Below, piece by piece: positions 36,080 through 49,735 of a stretch of DNA of 64,000 nucleotides (the first letter of the stretch is position 1; each line of letters starts with the position of its first letter). Origin of the DNA: Rhytidiadelphus loreus (Eukaryota > Streptophyta > Bryopsida > Hypnales > Hylocomiaceae). Below the pieces are notes generated by a model. That model ran no database searches, had not been told where the DNA came from, and saw only the letters and a program-made list of their open reading frames with translations. The DNA lies in assembly GCA_947034895.1 (NCBI GenBank), contig OX344762.1, positions 7,507,501 to 7,571,500 on the forward strand. Direction: 5' to 3'. A program made the translations under genes and the position numbers.

Positions 36080-36960
36080 CGAGATGACCAGGGTTGTTCG
36101 CTGCGACAGCGCGACACCGCGACAGACAGACGTCGCGCGACGTCTAGTAGAGCCCGCACAACGTCACGAAAAGTCAAATTTACCTTTGACTTTATATAAA
36201 ATTACCCCCCTCCAGCTGGATGCCATGTGGCATCTACATGGCAAACTCAAGGGGCGCATACAGGTACTAGGCGACTGCATGTAGGGGCGATTGGAGGTAG
36301 GGGCGAGTGGAGGTAGGGGCGACCTCTTGTAGGAGTGATTTGTAGTGCAATTCAAAACTGCCACTTCTGCTGCAGTCATCCAAGAAAATAGAAAAAAATA
36401 TTTTTTAGAGAATCTAACCGTAAGATCTTGTACTTAAGTTGTCTAAGATCATGTGGTAAAAATTTCATAAAGTTTGGCCATATAGATTGGAAGATATTAG
36501 CATTCAAAGTTGGAAAAAAAATTGAACTGTGGCTTGCAATTTCAGATGACTTTGACCACCATTTGTGGAAAAAAATTGCACTATAAACTCTAAATTTAAA
36601 AAAATTATGTTGAAAAATTGAATTGAAAGTTTAAGCAAAAAATTTCAATAGAAACACACTTGATTTTCATTCTTTAAGAAATTGTTGAATAGAAGTTGGT
36701 CTATGATTGAATGAAAAACTAAATTGTTAATAGCTCTAAGTTGGAATTGAAACACAATAAGCACAATGGTGAGATTGTTCTAGTAGACAAACTTAACTAT
36801 ATTAAACAATTTTCAAAAAAGTTGTATAAATTGCATTCAAAAATATATCATATAAGATGTTTTTTCAAAAAATTGTTTAGATTGTCTAAAAGACAAGATT
36901 GTCCATAATTTTTTCATTGCTAGTCCAAATGGAATGAATCAAAGCTTCACATGTAGACAA
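36080..36960 (-). repeat. Family A LTR-like repeat, inverted copy with GGGGCGA minisatellite
   Basis: Read on the minus strand, 36960 to 36340 is collinear with 51400-52110 and 13600-14300 (TAGAACAATCTCACCATTG, AGAGCTATTAACAATTTAG, AATGAAAATCA). It then enters three units of a 16-17 bp repeat, GGGGCGANTGGAGGTA on the plus strand (36282-36335), the positional equivalent of the GTCGCCC array at 52109-52215. It ends in a CGCGACGTC-rich segment (36100-36150) like the one at 52395-52455. So it is a diverged, inverted copy of the sequence preceding the Ty3-type element. Confidence 0.65.
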
Positions 36961-37914
36961 AAATATAATATTTGAGGGAACAAAATTTAATATTAATTGA
37001 CTTATTGTAATTTTTTTGTTGCTTGTTGACCTCTATTTTCAGCTTAGGGTGGCATAAATTTTGCTTTTGGACACCAATTGAAGAAAAATTTATATTCTTA
37101 CAAAGATGATGTACTCTTCTATCCTCCAAAAAAGTTCAAAAAATGAAAATGAAAATTGAGACTATATGCACCTACTTGAACTCTTTAAAGTCCTTCAAAA
37201 GGACTCAAGTTGGTCCTTTAGGGGTTAAAACTCAACTTCATTTTTGTACACTTTTACACACATTAGTTTAGAAGCAAATAAATTAAAGTACATTGTTTGG
37301 AAAAAATTACAAAATATTTGCACAAAAGAATTCAAATTCAAGATTCAATACATAGACCTTGGCACCTAGCGTTTTGAATATTTAATATTTTTTCTAAATG
37401 GCACATCATATAAAAAGTGGTTAATATAATTACTTTCCTTTTCAAAATTTAGAAGCATGAAATGTGACCTATGTTTTTATTTGTACTAACATAATAACAA
37501 CATACCCTATTACAAAACATCAATGCGATAAACAACTTTAGGGGCTTTATCAACCATGAGTAGCTTTACCACCTATCTACATATTAGTTGCTTCTTTGAA
37601 TCAAGTTCAATGACTATACCCAACTTCCTCACAAAGTACCTCATTACTAATGTGTTTTCAAATATTTCATTGTCGTATTTGAGTAGTTGCGTGGATTAGT
37701 GTCTCTATAGTAGCACCTGCGGCCTTACTATAGGAAACTAAAATCAAAAGAGTCCTTTTATTAATGACCACATCGTCAAATATTTGTTTCTACTAAGGAT
37801 CTCTCATTAAAAAGCGTATAATCTCTATCCTCACTTGTTGGTGACCAACTTTGAATTAGAAGCATATGTCATTATGTCACCATATGCTTAGTGATGTCAA
37901 TTTTAGTTGCCACT
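36961..37914. other. AT-rich spacer between family A repeat and satellite
   Basis: No gene is seen. Small frames (such as 36947-37129 minus) show no domain. The end, near 37880, grades into the first satellite monomer. Confidence 0.5.
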
Positions 37915-40900
37915 AAAAAACCCCAAACGACCCAAATTTGCCAATTTTTGGACAAAACGAAGACCATTCTTTCCACCTCCACCCGCACTCGCCCCTTACC
38001 CGAGGTCGCCCTTAAGCACTCGCCCTGACCCGCGTTCTCTTCCTTGAGAGGTCGCCCAAGACCCGAAGTCGCCCCTAGAAACCCCCAAATGGCCCAAATT
38101 TGCCAATTTTTGGACAAAAGGAGGGCCATTTTTTCCACCTCCACTCGCACTCGCCCCTTACCCGAGGTCGCCCTTAAGCACTCGCCCAGACCTGCGTTCT
38201 CTTCCATGAGAGGTCGCCCAAGACCCGAAGTCGCCCCTAGAACCCCCAAACGGCCCAAATTGGTCAATTTTTGGACAAAAAGAAGGCCATTATTTCCACC
38301 TCCACCCGCACTCGCCCCTTAACCGAGGTCGCTCTTAAGCACTCGCCTTGACTCGCGTTCTCCTCCATAAAAGGTCGCCCAAGACCCGAAGTCGCCCCTA
38401 GAACCCCCAAACGGCCCAAATTTGCCAATTTTTGGACAAAAAGAATGCCATTGTTTCCACCTCCACCCGCACTCGCCCCTTACCCGAGGTCGCCCTTAAG
38501 CACTCGCCCAAACCTGCGTTCTCTTCCTTGAGAGGTCGCCCAAGACCCGAAGTCGCCCGTAGAACCCCCAAACGCCCAAATTGGTCAATTTTTGGACAAA
38601 AAGAAGGCCATTCTTTCCACCTCCACCCGCACTCGCCCCTTACCCGAGGTCGCTCTTAAGCACTCGCCTTGACTCGCGTTCTCCTCCATGAGAGGTCACC
38701 CAAGTCCCGAAGTCGCCCCTAGAAACCCCCAAATGGCCCACATTTGCCAATTTCTGGACAAAAGGAAGACCATTCTTTCCACTTCCACCCGCATTCGCCC
38801 CTTACCCGAGGTCGCTGTTAAGCACTCGCCTTCACTCGCGTTCTCCTCCATGAGAGGTCGCCTAGGACCCGAAGTCGCCCCTAGAACCCCCAAATGGCCC
38901 AAATTGGTCAATTTTTGGACAAAAGGAGGGCCATTCTTTCTACCTCCACCCGCACTCGCCCCTTACCCGAGGTCGCCCTTAAGCACTCGCCTTGATCTGC
39001 GTTCTCTTCCATGAGAGGTCGCCCAAGACCCGAAGTCGCCCCTAGAACCCCCAAACGGCCCAAATTGGTCAATTTTTGGACAAAAGGAAGGCCATTCTTT
39101 CCACCTCCACCCGCACTCGCCCCTTAACCGAGGTCGCTCTTAAGCACTCGCCCTGACTCGCGTTCTCCTCCATGAGAGGTCGCCCAAGTCCCGAAGTCGC
39201 CCCTAGAAACCCCCAAATGGCCCACATTTGCCAATTTTTGGACAAAACGAAGGCCATTCTTTCCACCTCCACCCGCACTCGCCCCTTACCCGAGGTCGCC
39301 CTTAAGCACTCGCCCAAACCTGCGTTCTCTTCCTTGAGAGGTCGCCCAAGACCCGAAGTCGCCCCTAGAAACTCCCAATTGGTCCAAATTTGTCAATTTT
39401 TGGACAAAAGGAGGGCCATTCTTTCCACCTCCACCCGCACTCGCCCCTTACCCGAGGTCGCCCTTAAGCACTCGCCCTGACCCGCGTTCTCTTCCTTGAG
39501 AGGTCGCCCAAGACCCGAAGTCGCCCCTAGAAACCCCCAAATGGCCCAAATTTGCCAATTTTTGGACAAAAGGAGGGCCATTTTTTCCACCTCCACTCGC
39601 ACTCGCCCCTTACCCGAGGTCGCCCTTAAGCACTCGCCTTGACCTGCGTTCTCATCCATGAGAGGTCGCCCAAGACCCGAAGTCGCCCCTAGAAACCCCC
39701 AAATGGCCCAAATTTGCCAATTTTTGGACAAAAGGAGGGCCATTCTTTCTACCTCCACCCGCACTCGCCCCTTACCCGAGGTCGCCCTTAAGCACTCGCC
39801 TTGACCTGCGTTCTCATCCATGAGAGGTCGCCCAAGACCCGAAGTCGCCCCTAGAAACCCCCAAATGGCCCAAATTTGCCAATTTTTGGACAAAAGGAGG
39901 GCCATTTTTTCCACCTCCACTCGCACTCGCCCCTTACCCGAGGTCGCCCTTAAGCACTCGCCTTGACCTGCGTTCTCATCCATGAGAGGTCGCCCAAGAC
40001 CCGAAGTCGCCCCTAGAAACCCCCAAATGGCCCAAATTTGCCAATTTTTGGACAAAAGGAGGGCCATTCTTTCCACCTCCACTCGCACTCGCCCCTTACC
40101 CGAGGTCGCCCTTAAGCACTCGCCCAGACCTGCATTCTCTTCCATGAGAGGTCGCCCAAGACCCGAAGTCGCCCCTAGAACCCCCAAACGGCCCAAATTT
40201 GCCAATTTTTGGACAAAAGGAGGGCCATTCTTTCCACCTCCACTCGCACTCGCGCCTTACCCGAGGTCGCTCTTAAGCACTCGCCTTGACTCGCGTTCTC
40301 CTCCATGAGAGGTCGCCCAAGTCCCGAAGTCGCCCCTAGAAACCCCCAAATGGCCCACATTTGCCAATTTTTGGACAAAACGAAGGCCATTCTTTCCACC
40401 TCCACCCGCACTCGCCCCTTACCCGAGGTCGCCCTTAAGCACTCGCCCAAACCTGCGTTCTCTTCCTTGAGAGGTCGCCCAAGACCCGAAGTCGCCCCTA
40501 GAAACTCCCAATTGGTCCAAATTCGTCAATTTTTGGACAAAAGGAGGGCCATTCTTTCCACCTCCACCCGCACTCGCCCCTTACCCGAGGTCGCTCTTAA
40601 GCACTCGCCTTGACTCGCGTTCTCCTCCATGAGAGGTCGCCCAAGTCCCGAAGTCGCCCCTAGAAACCCCCAAATGGCCCACATTTGCCAATTTCTGGAC
40701 AAAACGAAGACCATTCTTTCCACTTCCACCCGCATTCGCCCCTTACCCGAGGTCGCTCTTAAGCACTCGCCTTCACTCGCGTTCTCCTCCATGAGAGGTC
40801 GCCTAAGACCCGAAGTCGCCCCTAGAACCCCCAAATGGCCCAAATTGGTCAATTTTTGGACAAAAGGAGGGCCATTCTTTCCACCTCCACTCGCACTCGC

Positions 40901-43900
40901 CCCTTACCCGAGGTCGCCCTTAAGCACTCGCCCAGACCTGCATTCTCTTCCATGAGAGGTCGCCCAAGACCCGAAGTCGCCCCTAGAACCCCCAAACGGC
41001 CCAAATTTGCCAATTTTTGGACAAAAGGAGGGCCATTTTTTCCACCTCCACTCGCACTCGCCCCTTACCCGAGGTCGCCCTTAAGCACTCGCCTTGACCT
41101 GCGTTCTCATCCATGAGAGGTCGCCCAAGACCCGAAGTCGCCCCTAGAAACCCCCAAATGGCCCACATTTGCCAATTTCTGGACAAAACGAAGACCATTC
41201 TTTCCACTTCCACCCGCATTCGCCCCTTACCCGAGGTCGCTCTTAAGCACTCGCCTTCACTCGCGTTCTCCTCCATGAGAGGTCGCCTAAGACCCGAAGT
41301 CGCCCCTAGAACCCCCAAATGGCCCAAATTGGTCAATTTTTGGACAAAAGGAGGGCCATTCTTTCCACCTCCACTCGCACTCGCCCCTTACCCGAGGTCG
41401 CCCTTAAGCACTCGCCTTGACTCGCGTTCTCCTCCATGAGAGGTCGCCCAAGACCCGAAGTCGCCCCTAGAAACCCCCAAATGGCCCAAATTTGCCAATT
41501 TTTGGACAAAAAGAGGGCCATTTTTTCCACCTCCACCCGCACTCGCCCCTTACCCGAGGTCGCCCTTAAGCACTCGCCCAAACCTGCGTTCTCCTCCATG
41601 AGAGGTCGCCCAAGACCCGAAGTCGCCCCTAGAAACTCCCAATTGGTCCAAATTCGTCAATTTTTGGACAAAAGGAGGGCCATTCTTTCCACCTCCACCC
41701 GCACTCGCCCCTTACCCGAGGTCGCTCTTAAGCACTCGCCTTGACTCGCGTTCTCCTCCATGAGAGGTCGCCCAAGACCCGAAGTCGCCCCTAGAAACCC
41801 CCAAATGGCCCAAATTTGCCAATTTTTGGACAAAAAGAGGGCCATTTTTTCCACCTCCACCCGCACTCGCCCCTTACCCGAGGTCGCCCTTAAGCACTCG
41901 CCCAAACCTGCGTTCTCTTCCTTGAGAGGTCGCCCAAGACCCGAAGTCGCCCCTAGAACCCCCAAACGCCCAAATTGGTCAATTTTTGGACAAAAAGAAG
42001 GCCATTCTTTCCACCTCCACCCGCACTCGCCCCTTACCCGAGGTCGCTCTTAAGCACTCGCCTTGACTCGCGTTCTCCTCCATGAGAGGTCGCCCAAGTC
42101 CCGAAGTCGCCCCTAGAAACCCCCAAATGGCCCACATTTGCCAATTTCTGGACAAAACGAAGACCATTCTTTCCACTTCCACCCGCATTCGCCCCTTACC
42201 CGAGGTCGCTCTTAAGCACTCGCCTTCACTCGCGTTCTCCTCCATGAGAGGTCGCCTAAGACCCGAAGTCGCCCCTAGAACCCCCAAATGGCCCAAATTG
42301 GTCAATTTTTGGACAAAAGGAGGGCCATTCTTTCTACCTCCACCCGCACTCGCCCCTTACCCGAGGTCGCCCTTAAGCACTCGCCTTGATCTGCGTTCTC
42401 TTCCATGAGAGGTCGCCCAAGACCCGAAGTCGCCCCTAGAAACCCCCAAATGGCCCAAATTTGCCAATTTTTGGACAAAAGGAGGGCCATTTTTTCCACC
42501 TCCACTCGCACTCGCCCCTTACCCGAGGTCGCCCTTAAGCACTCGCCTTGACCTGCGTTCTCATCCATGAGAGGTCGCCCAAGACCCGAAGTCGCCCCTA
42601 GAACCCCCCAATGGCCCAAATTTGCCAATTTTTGGACAAAAGGAGGGCCATTCTTTCCACCTCCACCCGCACTCGCCCCTTACCCGAGGTCGCTCTTAAG
42701 CACTCGCCTTGACTCGCGTTCTCCTCCATGAGAGGTCGCCCAAGTCCCGAAGTCGCCCCTAGAAACCCCCAAATGGCCCACATTTGCCAATTTCTGGACA
42801 AAACGAAGACCATTCTTTCCACTTCCACCCGCATTCGCCCCTTACCCGAGGTCGCTCTTAAGCACTCGCCTTCACTCGCGTTCTCCTCCATGAGAGGTCG
42901 CCTAAGACCCGAAGTCGCCCCTAGAACCCCCAAATGGCCCAAATTGGTCAATTTTTGGACAAAAGGAGGGCCATTCTTTCCACCTCCACTCGCACTCGCC
43001 CCTTACCCGAGGTCGCCCTTAAGCACTCGCCCAGACCTGCATTCTCTTCCATGAGAGGTCGCCCAAGACCCGAAGTCGCCCCTAGAACCCCCAAACGGCC
43101 CAAATTTGCCAATTTTTGGACAAAAGGAGGGCCATTTTTTCCACCTCCACTCGCACTCGCCCCTTACCCGAGGTCGCCCTTAAGCACTCGCCTTGACCTG
43201 CGTTCTCATCCATGAGAGGTCGCCCAAGACCCGAAGTCGCCCCTAGAAACCCCCAAATGGCCCAAATTTGCCAATTTTTGGACAAAAGGAGGGCCATTCT
43301 TTCCACCTCCACTCGCACTCGCCCCTTACCCGAGGTCGCCCTTAAGCACTCGCCCAGACCTGCATTCTCTTCCATGAGAGGTCGCCCAAGACCCGAAGTC
43401 GCCCCTAGAACCCCCAAACGGCCCAAATTTGCCAATTTTTGGACAAAAGGAGGGCCATTCTTTCCACCTCCACCCGCACTCGCCCCTTACCCGAGGTCGC
43501 TCTTAAGCACTCGCCTTGACTCGCGTTCTCCTCCATGAGAGGTCGCCCAAGACCCGAAGTCGCCCCTAGAAACCCCCAAATGGCCCAAATTTGCCAATTT
43601 TTGGACAAAAAGAGGGCCATTTTTTCCACCTCCACCCGCACTCGCCCCTTACCCGAGGTCGCCCTTAAGCACTCGCCCAAACCTGCGTTCTCTTCCTTGA
43701 GAGGTCGCCCAAGACCCGAAGTCGCCCCTAGAACCCCCAAACGCCCAAATTGGTCAATTTTTGGACAAAAAGAAGGCCATTCTTTCCACCTCCACCCGCA
43801 CTCGCCCCTTACCCGAGGTCGCTCTTAAGCACTCGCCTTGACTCGCGTTCTCCTCCATGAGAGGTCGCCCAAGTCCCGAAGTCGCCCCTAGAAACCCCCA

Positions 43901-46900
43901 AATGGCCCACATTTGCCAATTTCTGGACAAAACGAAGACCATTCTTTCCACTTCCACCCGCATTCGCCCCTTACCCGAGGTCGCTCTTAAGCACTCGCCT
44001 TCACTCGCGTTCTCCTCCATGAGAGGTCGCCTAAGACCCGAAGTCGCCCCTAGAACCCCCAAATGGCCCAAATTGGTCAATTTTTGGACAAAAGGAGGGC
44101 CATTCTTTCTACCTCCACCCGCACTCGCCCCTTACCCGAGGTCGCCCTTAAGCACTCGCCTTGATCTGCGTTCTCTTCCATGAGAGGTCGCCCAAGACCC
44201 GAAGTCGCCCCTAGAACCCCCAAACGGCCCAAATTGGTCAATTTTTGGACAAAAGGAAGGCCATTCTTTCCACCTCCACCCGCACTCGCCCCTTAACCGA
44301 GGTCGCTCTTAAGCACTCGCCCTGACTCGCGTTCTCCTCCATGAGAGGTCGCCCAAGTCCCGAAGTCGCCCCTAGAAACCCCCAAATGGCCCACATTTGC
44401 CAATTTTTGGACAAAACGAAGGCCATTCTTTCCACCTCCACCCGCACTCGCCCCTTACCCGAGGTCGCCCTTAAGCACTCGCCCAAACCTGCGTTCTCTT
44501 CCTTGAGAGGTCGCCCAAGACCCGAAGTCGCCCCTAGAAACTCCCAATTGGTCCAAATTTGTCAATTTTTGGACAAAAGGAGGGCCATTCTTTCCACCTC
44601 CACCCGCACTCGCCCCTTACCCGAGGTCGCCCTTAAGCACTCGCCCTGACCCGCGTTCTCTTCCTTGAGAGGTCGCCCAAGACCCGAAGTCGCCCCTAGA
44701 AACCCCCAAATGGCCCAAATTTGCCAATTTTTGGACAAAAGGAGGGCCATTTTTTCCACCTCCACTCGCACTCGCCCCTTACCCGAGGTCGCCCTTAAGC
44801 ACTCGCCCAAACCTGCGTTCTCTTCCATGAGAGGTCGCCCAAGACCCGAAGTCGCCCCTAGAAACCTCCAAATGGCCCAAATTTGCCAATTTTTGGACAA
44901 AAGGAGGGCCATTTTTTCCACCTCCACTCGCACTCGCCCCTTACCCGAGGTCGCCCTTAAGCACTCGCCTTGACTCGCGTTCTCCTCCATGAGAGGTCGC
45001 CCAAGACCCGAAGTCGCCCCTAGAAACCCCCAAATGGCCCAAATTTGCCAATTTTTGGACAAAAGGAGGGCCATTTTTTCCACCTCCACTCGCACTCGCC
45101 CCTTACCCGAGGTCGCCCTTAAGCACTCGCCTTGACCTGCGTTCTCATCCATGAGAGGTCGCCCAAGACCCGAAGTCGCCCCTAGAAACCCCCAAATGGC
45201 CCAAATTTGCCAATTTTTGGACAAAAGGAGGGCCATTCTTTCCACCTCCACTCGCACTCGCACTCGCCCCTTACCCGAGGTCGCCCTTAAGCACTCGCCC
45301 AGACCTGCATTCTCTTCCATGAGAGGTCGCCCAAGACCCGAAGTCGCCCCTAGAACCCCCAAACGGCCCAAATTTGCCAATTTTTGGACAAAAGGAGGGC
45401 CATTCTTTCCACCTCCACTCGCACTCGCCCCTTACCCGAGGTCGCTCTTAAGCACTCGCCTTGACTCGCGTTCTCCTCCATGAGAGGTCGCCCAAGTCCC
45501 GAAGTCGCCCCTAGAAACCCCCAAATGGCCCACATTTGCCAATTTTTGGACAAAACGAAGGCCATTCTTTCCACCTCCACCCGCACTCGCCCCTTACCCG
45601 AGGTCGCCCTTAAGCACTCGCCCAAACCTGCGTTCTCTTCCTTGAGAGGTCGCCCAAGACCCGAAGTCGCCCCTAGAAACTCCCAATTGGTCCAAATTTG
45701 TCAATTTTTGGACAAAAGGAGGGCCATTCTTTCCACCTCCACCCGCACTCGCCCCTTACCCGAGGTCGCCCTTAAGCACTCGCCCTGACCCGCGTTCTCT
45801 TCCTTGAGAGGTCGCCCAAGACCCGAAGTCGCCCCTAGAAACCCCCAAATGGCCCAAATTTGCCAATTTTTGGACAAAAGGAGGGCCATTTTTTCCACCT
45901 CCACTCGCACTCGCCCCTTACCCGAGGTCGCCCTTAAGCACTCGCCCAAACCTGCGTTCTCTTCCATGAGAGGTCGCCCAAGACCCGAAGTCGCCCCTAG
46001 AAACCTCCAAATGGCCCAAATTTGCCAATTTTTGGACAAAAGGAGGGCCATTTTTTCCACCTCCACTCGCACTCGCCCCTTACCCGAGGTCGCCCTTAAG
46101 CACTCGCCTTGACCTGCGTTCTCATCCATGAGAGGTCGCCCAAGACCCGAAGTCGCCCCTAGAAACCCCCAAATGGCCCAAATTTGCCAATTTTTGGACA
46201 AAAGGAGGGCCATTTTTTCCACCTCCACTCGCACTCGCCCCTTACCCGAGGTCGCCCTTAAGCACTCGCCTTGACCTGCGTTCTCATCCATGAGAGGTCG
46301 CCCAAGACCCGAAGTCGCCCCTAGAAACCCCCAAATGGCCCAAATTTGCCAATTTTTGGACAAAAGGAGGGCCATTCTTTCCACCTCCACTCGCACTCGC
46401 CCCTTACCCGAGGTCGCCCTTAAGCACTCGCCCAGACCTGCATTCTCTTCCATGAGAGGTCGCCCAAGACCCGAAGTCGCCCCTAGAACCCCCAAACGGC
46501 CCAAATTTGCCAATTTTTGGACAAAAGGAGGGCCATTCTTTCCACCTCCACTCGCACTCGCCCCTTACCCGAGGTCGCTCTTAAGCACTCGCCTTGACTC
46601 GCGTTCTCCTCCATGAGAGGTCGCCCAAGACCCGAAGTCGCCCCTAGAAACCCCCAAATGGCCCAAATTTGCCAATTTTTGGACAAAAAGAGGGCCATTT
46701 TTTCCACCTCCACCCGCACTCGCCCCTTACCCGAGGTCGCCCTTAAGCACTCGCCCAAACCTGCGTTCTCTTCCTTGAGAGGTCGCCCAAGACCCGAAGT
46801 CGCCCCTAGAACCCCCAAACGCCCAAATTGGTCAATTTTTGGACAAAAAGAAGGCCATTCTTTCCACCTCCACCCGCACTCGCCCCTTACCCGAGGTCGC

Positions 46901-49735
46901 TCTTAAGCACTCGCCTTGACTCGCGTTCTCCTCCATGAGAGGTCGCCCAAGTCCCGAAGTCGCCCCTAGAAACCCCCAAATGGCCCACATTTGCCAATTT
47001 CTGGACAAAACGAAGACCATTCTTTCCACTTCCACCCGCATTCGCCCCTTACCCGAGGTCGCTCTTAAGCACTCGCCTTCACTCGCGTTCTCCTCCATGA
47101 GAGGTCGCCTAAGACCCGAAGTCGCCCCTAGAACCCCCAAATGGCCCAAATTGGTCAATTTTTGGACAAAAGGAGGGCCATTCTTTCTACCTCCACCCGC
47201 ACTCGCCCCTTACCCGAGGTCGCCCTTAAGCACTCGCCTTGATCTGCGTTCTCTTCCATGAGAGGTCGCCCAAGACCCGAAGTCGCCCCTAGAACCCCCA
47301 AACGGCCCAAATTGGTCAATTTTTGGACAAAAGGAAGGCCATTCTTTCCACCTCCACCCGCACTCGCCCCTTAACCGAGGTCGCTCTTAAGCACTCGCCC
47401 TGACTCGCGTTCTCCTCCATGAGAGGTCGCCCAAGTCCCGAAGTCGCCCCTAGAAACCCCCAAATGGCCCACATTTGCCAATTTTTGGACAAAAGGAGGG
47501 CCATTTTTTCCACCTCCACTCGCACTCGCCCCTTACCCGAGGTCGCCCTTAAGCACTCGCCCAGACCTGCATTCTCTTCCATGAGAGGTCGCCCAAGACC
47601 CGAAGTCGCCCCTAGAAACCCCCAAATGGCCCAAATTTGCCAATTTTTGGACAAAAGGAGGGCCATTTTTTCCACCTCCACTCGCACTCGCCCCTTACCC
47701 GAGGTCGCCCTTAAGCACTCGCCTTGACCTGCGTTCTCATCCATGAGAGGTCGCCCAAGACCCGAAGTCGCCCCTAGAAACCCCCAAATGGCCCAAATTT
47801 GCCAATTTTTGGACAAAAGGAGGGCCATTTTTTCCACCTCCACTCGCACTCGCCCCTTACCCGAGGTCGCCCTTAAGCACTCGCCTTGACCTGCGTTCTC
47901 ATCCATGAGAGGTCGCCCAAGACCCGAAGTCGCCCCTAGAAACCCCCAAATGGCCCAAATTTGCCAATTTTTGGACAAAAGGAGGGCCATTCTTTCCACC
48001 TCCACTCGCACTCGCCCCTTACCCGAGGTCGCCCTTAAGCACTCGCCCAGACCTGCATACTCTTCCATGAGAGGTCGCCCAAGACCCGAAGTCGCCCCTA
48101 GAACCCCCAAACGGCCCAAATTTGCCAATTTTTGGACAAAAGGAGGGCCATTCTTTCCACCTCCACTCGCACTCGCCCCTTACCCGAGGTCGCTCTTAAG
48201 CACTCGCCTTGACTCGCGTTCTCCTCCATGAGAGGTCGCCCAAGACCCGAAGTCGCCCCTAGAAACCCCCAAATGGCCCAAATTTGCCAATTTTTGGACA
48301 AAAAGAGGGCCATTCTTTCCACCTCCACCCGCACTCGCCCCTTACCCGAGGTCACCCTTAAGCACTCGCCTTGACTCGCGTTCTCCTCCATGAGAGGTCG
48401 CCCAAGACCCGAAGTCGCCCCTAGAAACCCCCAAATGGCCCAAATTTGCCAATTTTTGGACAAAAGGAGGGCCATTTTTTCCACCTCCACTCGCACTCGC
48501 CCCTTACCCGAGGTCGCCCTTAAGCACTCGCCCAGACCTGCGTTCTCTTCCATGAGAGGTCGCCCAAGACCCGAAGTCGCCCCTAGAAACTCCCAATTGG
48601 TCCAAATTTGTCAATTTTTGGACAAAAGGAGGGCCATTCTTTCCACCTCCACCCGCACTCGCCCCTTACCCGAGGTCGCCCTTAAGCACTCGCCCTGGCC
48701 CGCGTTCTCTTCCTTGAGAGGTCGCCCAAGACCCGAAGTCGCCCCTAGAAACCCCCAAATGGCCCAAATTTGCCAATTTTTGGACAAAAGGAGGGCCATT
48801 TTTTCCACCTCCACTCGCACTCGCCCCTTACCCGAGGTCGCCCTTAAGCACTCGCCCAGACCTGCATTCTCTTCCATGAGAGGTCGCCCAAGACCCGAAG
48901 TCGCCCCTAAAACCCCAAACGGCCCAAATTTGCCAATTTTTGGACAAAACGAAGGCCATTCTTTCCACCTCCACCCGCACTCGCCCCTTACCCGAGGTCG
49001 CTCTTAAGCACTCGCCTTGACTCGCGTTCTCCTCCATGAGAGGTCGCCCAAGTTCCGAAGTCGCCCCTAGAAACCCCCAAATGGCCCACATTTGCCAATT
49101 TTTGGACAAAACGAAGACCATTCTTTCCACCTCCACCCGCACTCGCCCCTTAACCGAGGTCGCCCTTAAGCACTCACCCTGACCCGCGTTCTCCTCCAGG
49201 AGAGGTCGCCCAAGACCCGAAGTCGCCCCTAGAAACCCCCAAATGGCCCAAATTGGTCAATTTTTGGACAAAAGGAGGGCCATTCTTTCCACCTCCACCC
49301 GCACTCGCCCCTTACCCGTGGTCGCTCTTAAGCACTCGCCTTGATCTGCGTTCTCTTCCATGAGAGGTCGCCCAAGACCCGAAGTCGCCCCTAGAAACCT
49401 CCAAATGGCCCAAATTTGCCAATTTTTGGACAAAAGGAGGGCCATTTTTTCCACCTCCACTCGCACTCGCCCCTTACCCGAGGTCGCCCTTAAGCACTCG
49501 CCCTGACCTGCGTTCTCATCCATGAGAGGTCGCCCAAGACCCGAAGTCGCCCCTAGAAACCCTCAAATGGCCCAAATTTGTCAATTATTGGACAAGAAGA
49601 AGGCCACTTTTTCCACCTCCACCCGCACTCGCCCCTTACCCGAGGTCGCCCTTAAGCACTCGCCCTGACCCGCGTTCTCCTACATGAGAGGTCACCCAAG
49701 ACTCAAAGTTACTTGAAAAACTCATTGGATTGCAA
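37915..49735. repeat. Satellite array, about 73 monomers of 160-162 bp
   Basis: Each monomer runs GGTCGCCCAAGACCCGAAG, TCGCCCCTAGAAACCCCCA, a middle AATTTTTGGACAAAA, then CACTCGCCCCTTACCCGAGG, TCGCCCTTAAGCACTCGCCC and ATGAGA. Five TCGCCC words occur per monomer. Common length variants are 162 (GAAACCCCCAAATGGCCC), 161 (GAACCCCCAAACGGCCC) and 160 (AACGCCC); one monomer near 45250 has an extra CACTCG. Because 162 is a multiple of three, open frames of up to 272 codons appear on both strands, but 161/160-bp monomers break them, so this is not a protein gene. Near-identical blocks recur at shifts of about 1133, 1775, 2099, 3078 and 5169 bp (7, 11, 13, 19 and 32 monomers), showing higher-order duplication. 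Edge monomers (37915-38040 and 49550-49735) are the most diverged. Confidence 0.97.

Noticed and set aside
36080..36150. CGCGAC-rich segment as a CpG island promoter
   Set aside because: It is better explained as the inverted counterpart of the leader segment at 52395-52455 of the Ty3-type element.
37872..49523. Many long open frames on both strands in the satellite (up to 272 codons, 54-residue repeats)
   Set aside because: They arise because most monomers are 162 bp, a multiple of three, with no stop in two frames. Frames break at 160/161-bp monomers, occur on both strands at once, and have no start context or domain. Treated as non-coding satellite.
37915..49735. CRISPR-like array
   Set aside because: Whole monomers repeat without unique spacers, and the DNA is plant nuclear.
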